36,614 nt of DNA from positions 3,145 to 39,758 of the forward strand of contig BRYA01001452.1 in the NCBI GenBank assembly GCA_030267965.1, given 5' to 3'. The notes beneath the pieces were generated by a model. That model was not told the origin of the DNA. It did no database searches and saw only the letters and a list, made by a program, of their open reading frames with translations. A program made the position numbers and the translations under genes. Positions 29,570 through 36,614 of the stretch are shown here, piece after piece (the stretch's first letter is position 1; each line of letters opens with the position of its first letter). The DNA comes from Triparma columacea. Lineage: Eukaryota > Sar > Bolidophyceae > Parmales > Triparmaceae.

Positions 29570-32500
29570 TTAATACCCCACCGGGAAAACAAAGAGGCTG
29601 AGAATGTTCTTCCCCCCCTCCACCAGGAACGTTCCGTGTCTCAGGCTGACCAGGTTGATCGCTGGCATCCTGCATTTCCCGGGGGCCAGGAACACCGCGT
29701 TGTACCTGAGGAAGGCCACTTCCCTTGGGTTGAGGTCAATCTTCCCCTCTTTCACTCCGTCGACGAGGATCGTGTTGTCCTTGCTCTCCTCCATCTGGAC
29801 GCTGAGCCTTTGCTCGAGCGGGGTCCTGTTGACAACCTTGAACACCACGTCCACAGGACTGCCCAGTTGGCACTTGTCGGGCATCACGACTGAGACGTCG
29901 AAAGGGGCGGACTCGATTATCACGGCGGGGTTCCTAAACCTAAGCTCCGGACCCACCGCGTTGGGCAGGCTCCCGCACCACGCTCCGTCGGGTCCTCCCA
30001 CGTCGATGCCTTCCATCCTCGTCCCCTTGGGCCTCCACTTGACCCTTATTGTCCCCAGATTCGTCTTCACTGGCTTTCCCGTGTTCTTCGCTTCGACCAC
30101 GAAGCTAACCCCGATAGCTGACCCTCCTTCGAGGGTCTCCCCCCCCCCCTCGGCCTTGTAAATGACATCTTTCTCCCTCCCCTTGCACTCAACGAGGTCA
30201 ACCTCGCAAGTCCCGTCGTCGCTCGTCTTCGTGCTCCTCCCCCCCCCGAACTTTACCTCCTCAAGAACTGCCTCCTCGCCCTTCACCATGCTCCTGACGT
30301 TGGCCCTGATCGTGACCTGTCCTCCCGAGACTACACAGGACTCCCCTCCCCCCCCCTCCAGCCCCTTCCTCTCCCACCTCCCCCCCCCCCCCTCGACCGC
30401 TCGGTTCCCCGGCCAAACCGCCCCGTTCATGAACCCTGCTCCCCTGGCCTTGGCCTCAAGTTGAACTCCCATGGGCTCCCCCCACTCAACCCCCCCCTGG
30501 AACCTCTTCCTCACGGCCTTGAAGCCGCTCCCGTTGAGGGATTGCTTGTAATTGAATACTAGGGAGTACTCCGTCCTGCACTTATCAGCGTCCGCCTCCC
30601 CCAAGATGGTAGGGTGAGAGGGGGGCGGCCTGTAAAGGTGCACCGCGACGTACGTGTAGTCTCCTGGTTCGAGGTCCTGGGGACGAGCGAAGGATAGCCG
30701 CGGAAGGGGATTGGGTGAGAAATAATTCGAGACGCTCCGGAGACGCTCCTTCGCTTCGCTTTTTCGCTTCCCATCTCACCTTTACAGGCACCGCCTTCTC
30801 AGTCCCAGCCCCGTCGTTCCCGACTTGAACCCAGCCCTGAGGCAGCTCGGAGGAGGAGGGCCCAGCATCAGTCCTCTCGACAATCACAGCCCTTCTGGCC
30901 TCCTTCTTGATGCTGGTGTCCTCGCTGGATCTGAAAGTGTTGACGCACGTTACTTCCATCCCGACATCCTTGCACACCTCCCCCTCTCCCGCCTTGACCT
31001 TGATGACGGCCCTGTAGACTGCCCCGTCGGTCGCAAGGTTACCCCCCCCGACCCTCTCGACTGATATTTTGGCGAGCGGCCCGTGGACCCTAAGGACCTG
31101 GGGTCCTCTCTTGATCCCCGGGGGCTCCAGGGGCGTCCAGGCGTGCGGGAGGTAGTCCTCCGGCTCCCTCGAGTCGTTGATCCGCTTCTCCTCCCTGCTG
31201 ACCTTGACCTTGCAGCCTGAGCCGACCCTGAACGTGCAGCTCTGGCACCTGACGACGATCCCGCCTATCACGTCATCCTCCCCGTCGTCGTTATCAAACT
31301 TGCCCCCTCCAGCGCGGGTAAGACCGCCGGTGTTGGGCCTGCCGCGGGCGAGGGAAGCGAGCACAGTGTTTTTTTGCGTTAGTCGACCGCCGATGCGCAA
31401 TCCAATCCTTCCTATTTTCCTCCCCATCCTTACCTCTCAATAAGGTCCTGTCTACCCCCGCCCAGAGGGTTCTGCATGCTCCCCCTCCTACTGGCCAAGT
31501 TCCCCGGCACCGGTACGCCGAGATTCACCTCGACGGTCCCTTTTGGAGGTATGTTGATGGTTCCCTGCCCGTTGGAGATGGGCTGGTCGCCCTCGAAAGT
31601 GAAGTCTGCTTGTATCTCCGAGATGTTGACATGGATGGGCAGCCTGTTGGTGACCGTCAAGCATCCCTCCACCTCGTCCCCGGCGATTGCGTAGATGTTC
31701 TTCGGGAACGTCATGGCCCACGTGATCGGGCTCTTCCAATCGTTCATGAACTCCCTCTCCTTTACTTCTTCTCCTGTTGTCGCGACCTTGGGGGAAATGG
31801 AAGTAGTTGCCACCGAAGCATTGTCCGAAGTATTGTGTGTCAGTTAAAGAAAGCGCCTTCTCACTTCCATCGCTTTCGCCCCACTCTCACCTTGACAATC
31901 TCCTCCCTTCTGCTCGTCCCTCCCCCCAGCAACCCCGTGCCTCCTTCCCTTAGCAAAATATCCACCGCTGTATCTCTCCTCTTACCGTTCGCTTCATCTC
32001 CTTCCATCTTCCCGTAGCACGTCCAAAGTAGGTTCCTGATATCATTCCCCCCCCACCCCTCCCCGATCCTGTCCATGGCCTTCTGCCCCAGCTCCGCCGC
32101 CCTTTCCCACCTCCCCAGTGCCGCCTCTAGCCTTGCGATGTTCCATAGGATCCTCGCCTCCTCCCTCCCCGCAACCTTCTGCCCTTCCCTAGCGCACCTG
32201 AGGGCGTTCTCATGGCAGCCTTTAGCAATCTCCAGCACGTTGCTCTCCCTCTCTTCCTTCTCGACCCTCTCTACATCCTCCATTCCCCCCACCTCACCCT
32301 TGGGTATCGTCCCCTCCCCCCCTTCCGTACTAACCCCCCTAGCCCTCCAGACTTCCTCCATAACTTCCCCAGCCATGCCCCACGCGATGCCCTCCTCCTC
32401 TTTCCACCCCCTCTGTTTAACGATCCCAGCCAGCTCCACCAGGCACTTGTACTTAATCCACCTTACCCCCCTCCCCCTGTTCCCCTTCATGCACGCCCAC

Positions 32501-34919
32501 CAGGTCCTTATAATCTCCATGCATTCCTCTCTCCTTCCTCCCCTAGCTCTTATTCCCGCAACCTTTATAGCCCCCCACGCCCCCGCCCCCTCTCTCGTAC
32601 CTCCTCTCCCGGTACCTCCCCCCATGGCGACGGTCCTCCACATGTCCTCGTAGAACCTTGTTTCCTTCTCCTCGTTACCTAGGATACCGTACATTACAGC
32701 GACCTTGAACTGCCTCCTGCATCTCTCTGCTGACGTTGACTTCGCACCGGAGGTGGAGACACCACCGCTACCACCACCGGAGGTACCGCGACGGTGGGTA
32801 GCAACGGTGGGGGGATGGGAGAGGGAGGATGAGGATGAAAGGGAGAGAAGCTCCTTTATACGCTTCTTCTCGGAACGGGCGCGGGTTAGGTAGTAGTCAT
32901 GAGAGCAACGTACGGCGGTGTCCCACACTTTTGAGATCTATGTGTATATATATATGTCGCGTTTTGTGAGTGTGTGGGTGTGGGGGGGGGGGTTAGGTTT
33001 GGGTTTATTTAAAAGTACCAACTACGCTAAACCTCCATAAGTTAGACACTTCTCTCCCTCCCCCCCTCCCCCCCGCCTCACCTTCTCCATATTCCCTCCA
33101 TGTTTCTCTCCCCCAATATCATCCTTCGCGTTAATAACCGTAAAGTTAGCTCCGGTGCATCCTGTTTTCTGTTTGAGTACTCCAAGTCTTTCATTCTCCT
33201 GTTGTCTAACCTGTGTTATTTCTTGTCCCGTCAAACCTCCCAAGTTCGTCGTCTCCTTTACCACTATAACCGAAACCTTGCATCCTCTAGGTCCGACCTC
33301 TTGCCTAATACCTGTAACGTATGCGCCAACGTCAAGAGCCGCTGAGGTGAACTGGGTGTGTGAGGTTGAGGAGGTTCTGAAGGTTATGCAGACGTATACG
33401 AAGGAGGGGAGGGAGGTGTGCTTGGGGATGTAGGTGGAGGGGATCAACTTTGTTGAGGAGGGGGGGGTGGAACGGGAGGATGTGGAGGGGGGGTAGAAGG
33501 GGAGACGAGCTGGAGTGGATGGGAGGGGTGGGGGGGGGGGGGGCGGGGGGTTGGGTGAGTGGAATGAGTAGAAAGAACGACGGGGAAAGGAGTTGTTTCG
33601 TTGCCTCTGTTGGGTTGGTTTGGGGGGTGGTGTGTTCTCACCTTCCCCCGCGTTGGGTACAGGAGGCCCCTTCATGAGAACGACCTTGATCCTATTCCCA
33701 TACGCGTCGTTGTCACCGCTAGGGTGAGGGCCGGAACCTGAGGATAAACCTACTTTGGAGACTAAGGGGGATGTGGGGACATCGAAAGTGGAGGGAGGGA
33801 GAGGGGGTGGAGGGAAGGTGGAAGGGGTGGTGGAAGATGTCGAGGTTGTTGAACTTGTTGCTGGGGGGAGGGGGGGGAGAGAGGGGAGAGGGGAGAGGGG
33901 AGAGAATTGTGAGGCAATGGAAGTGGTTGTTGTGGTTGTGTTTGGGGTCGTTAGTTCGTCAGGATGTTAGTTTAGGCAGCTCTTTTGTTATTTGGTGGTC
34001 TTTCTTGCTGCTGTCATGTGTTTGTTCCTCAGTATGGTCGTTTGGCAGCCATTTTTTGCTTAATGGCGTTAAATCATTGCGCGTGTCTCCGAAATGCACG
34101 TCGCATATCATATGCACAAATGAATTTTGGTATATTTACATCAGCGGAACAAACAACAAAACAAGACCTCTCCATCTCCTTTCCCTGTTCTCATCTTACC
34201 TGAGTTCCATAGTGTCAGCCGTTGCGAAGGGCGAAAGTGTATTGTGTTAGGGCTGTGTAATGCGTCGCTTTTATCGTCCCTTGTCACACTTGTTGTTTTT
34301 GTTTTTGTTGTTGTTTGTTCCTCAGTATGGTCGTTTGGCAGCCATTTTGGACTTGCTGGCGTTTAATCATAGCGCGTGTCGCCGAAGTGCACGTCGCATA
34401 TCATACACTGAAACGGTTTGTGGGTTCTCTCTTCATCGGAACAAACAAAGACAAACAGCAACGAAAACGATATCACTCTCCTCTCTCACCTTCTTGTTCT
34501 TGTAGTAGTTGTTGGTGTTGTTGTAGTCCTCCCGCACCTCCTATACCTCCTCCCCCCCCCCCACCCCCCATACCTCCTCCCCCACCCCCAACACCCCCCC
34601 CACCCCCTACCCCTCTTGTTTCCTCTAATTTCTCCCTAAATTTCTTAGCGACTCCACTACATTCATCGTATTTATTGTCCGTCCTACCGTTAGTATAGTG
34701 TGTTATATCGTGTATGTGAATAATCGGAGTTAAGGGTAGTGTTAAGGGGGAGAATGGGGAGGGATTTGATACGGATGAGGGTAGCTGAAAGATTGGGGAA
34801 GGGTTATTTGATGAGGAGATGGAGTTTGTACTTCCGACGTAACTAGGAGGGACAGTTGATAAAGGAGGAGGATGAGATACAGTTGATAGAGGAGGAGAAC
34901 TAAGAGGAGGATTGGACAT
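29570..34919 (-). CDS. TRAPPC11: TRAPP complex subunit 11 (foie gras and gryzun regions)
   Basis: Coding exons 34919-34490, 33860-33642, 33341-33082, 32937-31891, 31786-31434, 31338-30780 and 30676-29570; every phase closes, giving 1324 aa. The N-terminal ~210 residues are Pro/Ser/Gly-rich and poorly conserved. Exon 3 has CKVSVIVVKETTNLGG and KTGCTGANFTVIN, the TRAPPC11 strand-helix-strand before the foie gras domain. Exon 4 starts that domain: DYYLTRARSEKKRIKELL and CRRQFKVAVMYGILGNEEKE (human TRAPPC11 has HQFKIAFFSE here), followed by helical repeats. Exons 5-7 form the beta-rich gryzun C-terminus (FPKNIYAIAGDEVEGCLTV, GPQVLRVHGPLAKISV). TRAPPC11 belongs to TRAPP III, which acts in ER-Golgi traffic and autophagy. 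The first coding intron is made of two introner-like elements. Confidence 0.8.
33861..34199 (-). mobile_element. Introner-like element 3 (downstream member of the TRAPPC11 pair)
   Basis: In transcript direction it starts GTAAGATGAGAACAGGG directly after the CAG of element 4 and ends CCCCCCCAG before coding exon 2. The core (about 34155-34020) has TTTGTTCCGCTGATGTA at its 5' end and ACCATACTGAGGAACAAA at its 3' end, near-identical to element 2. CTAAC motifs follow the core (AAACTAACATCC, GAACTAACGACC). Confidence 0.75.
34200..34489 (-). mobile_element. Introner-like element 4 (upstream member of the TRAPPC11 pair)
   Basis: Starts at the donor GTGAGAGAGG after coding exon 1 and ends ATGGAACTCAG at the junction with element 3. 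The core (about 34450-34313) has termini TTTGTTCCGATGA and ACTGAGGAACAAACAAC and the conserved GATATGCGACGTGCACTTCG. It is the most diverged copy. A branch-type motif (CCCTAACACAAT) lies ~50 nt before the CAG. Confidence 0.72.
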
Positions 34920-35042
34920 TAGGGGAGAGCTTTTGAGGAGGAGGGGGAGGAGGGAGGAGGAGGAGAGAGGAGAGGAGAAGGGATCCGAAAAAAGGGGAGG
35001 AAAATCAAGGACAAACAGAAAACAACACTACTGTATTCTCAC

Positions 35043-35115
35043 CTTTGAAACTCGTCAATTTAAAGTCAGCGCCCGAGGGTTTGATACGGACAGCTTGCTA
35101 GGAGGCTTAGAACCT
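35043..35115 (-). other. Probable 5' untranslated exon of TRAPPC11
   Basis: On the minus strand a segment ends at a good donor (TTTCAAAG|GTGAGA), and a matching acceptor (CTCAAAAG) sits 10 bp before the TRAPPC11 ATG. All three frames of the segment contain stops, so it would be non-coding leader. Its 5' limit is uncertain, because TTTTACAG at 35116-35123 may or may not be an acceptor. Confidence 0.4.
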
Positions 35116-35285
35116 CTGTAAAATTAAAGTAAAGTAAGTTTAGTTTAGTAGAAAGCACAAGGATCTTGATCCCGTCCATTTTACTTTGGGGTGAGTTTTG
35201 CCTGGTCCGTCGTAATTCTCGAGCGGTAGTCTTATATACCCTAACTCAAGCGCTGTTAGGACTTTCTTCTTTCATCCTTCCCAAA

Positions 35286-35468
35286 ATGCCCAAATCAGCA
35301 GTATACTCTGACAAAGAGAGCTTCTATAAAGATCATATTTATATATATAAAGATCATCGTGAACTCACAGAGGTGACTTTTGCAGAGGGAGTGACGGCGA
35401 TTGGCACTGCCGCCTTCCAAGGATACCGCTCCTCACTCATATCCGTGCAGCAGAGATGTCAGAGTTGA
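35286..35468 (+). pseudogene. Truncated BspA-type LRR gene
   Basis: The start MPKSAVYSDKESF and TEVTFAEGVTAIGTAAFQG match the first repeat of the gene at 15685 (MPNSAVYSG, VVTFAKGVTKIGENAF), and the leader before the ATG is also similar. After about 50 residues the LRR frame stops matching and the DNA switches, at about 35444, to a remnant of the DUF285 repeat in opposite orientation. The frame then ends at 35468. This is a 5' fragment of an LRR gene fused to unrelated repeat DNA. Confidence 0.75.
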
Positions 35469-35520
35469 AAGCCGAGCAATCTTGAAACATGACCCATATA
35501 ATCGTGCAGATAAATAAGTT
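35444..35520 (-). pseudogene. Decayed DUF285 repeat unit
   Basis: On the minus strand the DNA reads like one DUF285 unit (TGCTCGGCTTTCAACTCTGA is identical to units of the neighbouring gene) but lacks ~17 nt and is out of frame. It lies just past the stop of the DUF285 gene, so it is probably an old array unit cut off by the new stop. Confidence 0.65.
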
Positions 35521-35532
35521 CGTTATTAAAAG

Positions 35533-36614
35533 CTATGAAAACCAACCTCCTCTCGCACCTTTTGGCTTGCGTTTTTTAGTCATTTTCGAAGCACCCTTGA
35601 ACATATCTTCCATATTACCTTTGCACTTAGATGTGTTCCACTTAGAGAGATCAGAGTTGAAAGCAGAGCAACCATAGAACATGCGCTCCATGGTCGTGCA
35701 GTTCGATGTGTTCCACGTAGAGAGATCAGAGTTGAAAGCCGAGCAACGGGAAAACATGTACTGCATATCCGTGCAGTTCGATGTGTTCCACGTAGAGAGA
35801 TCAGAGTTGAAAGCCTCGCAACCATAGAACATGCCATCCATATTCGTGCAGTTCGATGTGTTCCACGTAGAGAGATCAGAGTTGAAAGCCGAGCAACCAT
35901 AGAACATGCTCCACATATTCGTGCAGTTCGATGTGTTCCATGTAGAGAGATCAGAGTTGAAAGCCCTGCAATAACGAAACATGCCCTGCATTTCCGTGCA
36001 GTTCGATGTGTTCCACGTAGAGAGATCAGAGTTGAAAGCCGAGCAATCTTCAAACATGTGACTCATATCCGTGCACTTCGATGTGTTCCACGTAGAGAGA
36101 TCAGAGTTGAAAGCTGAGCAGTCACGAAACGCGCGGTACATACTCGTGACATTCGAAACGTCCCATCGACTCAGGTCCTCATTGAATTCCTTCGCTCTCT
36201 TAAAAAGCTCATGAAAACTCGTAACCTCCGACACGTCCCAGTCTTCAATCTTGCCGTACTTCCCCTTTGCCTTGTCCTTATCCTGCACCCACTCCTTCGC
36301 TGCGTTCTTCAGCTGGTCGTTGCTGGTGAACTTGAACCCGTTTCGGGTCTCCGCGGGTGTAGGAGGGGGTGGTTGAATTTTAGCCTTCCTTTCTTCCTCC
36401 TCCCTCTCTTCCTTCGCCTTCCTCTCGGCCTCCCTCCTCCTCCTCCTCTTCTTTTCTGCTAGCCTTTTCTGCTCCTCTTCGGCGACCTCTGCGGCCTTCA
36501 TTTCGGCCTCCTTGAGCATTTTCCTCTCTTCCTTCGCCTTCTTCTCGGCCTCCCTCCTCCTCTTCTCTTCTGCTAGCCTTTTCTGCTCCTCTTCGGCGAC
36601 CTCCGCGGCCTTCA
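35533..36614 (-). CDS. DUF285 (BspA-like surface repeat) protein, N-terminus outside the window
   Basis: The frame is open to the window edge, so the protein is 5'-partial. The visible N-terminal part is a charged coiled coil made of two tandem copies of KAAEVAEEEQKRLAE...RREAE-KAKEER. After PPPPTP comes FTSNDQLKNAAKEWV and IEDWDVSEVTSFHELF, the usual entry to DUF285 arrays (PF03382). About eight units of 25 residues follow, with the consensus FNSDLSTWNTSNCT-x-M-x-x-MFYGCSA. The DNA period is 75 nt and the units are almost identical, indicating recent expansion. The C-terminus is basic (MTKKRKPKGARGG). In bacteria such repeats are on surface proteins; in protists the role is unknown. No signal peptide is visible because the start is missing. 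Confidence 0.85.
   Translation of the reverse strand, partial: KAAEVAEEEQKRLAEEKRRREAEKKAKEERKMLKEAEMKAAEVAEEEQKRLAEKKRRRRREAERKAKEEREEEERKAKIQPPPPTPAETRNGFKFTSNDQLKNAAKEWVQDKDKAKGKYGKIEDWDVSEVTSFHELFKRAKEFNEDLSRWDVSNVTSMYRAFRDCSAFNSDLSTWNTSKCTDMSHMFEDCSAFNSDLSTWNTSNCTEMQGMFRYCRAFNSDLSTWNTSNCTNMWSMFYGCSAFNSDLSTWNTSNCTNMDGMFYGCEAFNSDLSTWNTSNCTDMQYMFSRCSAFNSDLSTWNTSNCTTMERMFYGCSAFNSDLSKWNTSKCKGNMEDMFKGASKMTKKRKPKGARGGWFS

Noticed and set aside
33771..34366. Plus-strand frames over introners 3 and 4
   Set aside because: They lie antisense to a TRAPPC11 intron whose removal closes the reading frame.

Overview
The window is nuclear DNA of a compact eukaryotic genome. Genes carry many short introns with GTGAG/GTAAG donors, a CTAAC-type branch site and C-rich tails ending in CAG. 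There are single-copy eukaryotic housekeeping genes (MLH1, exportin-5-like, TRAPPC11, PSMG3, TMEM70-like, OSCA/TMEM63-like), a tRNA-Lys and a Pol III terminator. The mix of BspA-type LRR and DUF285 repeat proteins, an NHL/F-box protein and frequent homopolymer C/G runs suggests a protist, perhaps a stramenopile or haptophyte alga. That placement is inference; no organelle or rRNA sequence is present to settle it.

Layout. 1-1646 (-): PH-domain protein, cut by the window edge. 1866-2783 (+): secreted Cys-rich protein with a minisatellite after its stop. 2890-6578: a ~1.8-kb tandem duplication carrying two macro-domain-like genes. 6731-7315 (-): TMEM70-like mitochondrial protein. 7977-11148 (+): complete MLH1 in seven exons. 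11198-15218 (-): OSCA/TMEM63-like channel. 15240-15312 (-): tRNA-Lys(CUU). 15685-16449 (+): BspA-type LRR protein. 16450-19600: repeat-rich stretch with weak genes only. 19676-24169 (+): exportin-5-like. 24226-25368 (-): SDR epimerase-like. 25516-28630 (+): NHL-repeat/F-box-like protein. 28694-29267 (-): PSMG3-like proteasome chaperone. 29570-34919 (-): TRAPPC11, seven coding exons. 35286-36614: LRR fragment abutting a DUF285 repeat gene that runs off the window.

The genes are not a pathway cluster. Many neighbours are convergent with gaps of 49-63 bp (MLH1/OSCA, exportin/SDR, NHL/PSMG3) or divergent with short shared promoters. All multi-exon models given for the main genes were joined by hand at GT-AG sites, and the reading phase closes exactly in each.

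The most interesting signal is a family of four intron-forming repeats ('introner-like' elements). They occur as a head-to-tail pair inside one intron of the second macro gene (5791-6427) and as another head-to-tail pair inside the first coding intron of TRAPPC11 (34489-33861). Each copy has a conserved ~140-bp core with terminal inverted repeats (TTTGTTCC...GGAACAAA), its own donor, a CTAAC motif and a terminal CAG. All four lie in the sense direction of their host gene although the host genes are on opposite strands. In each pair the copies abut at CAG|GTAAG, a zero-length-exon junction suited to recursive splicing.
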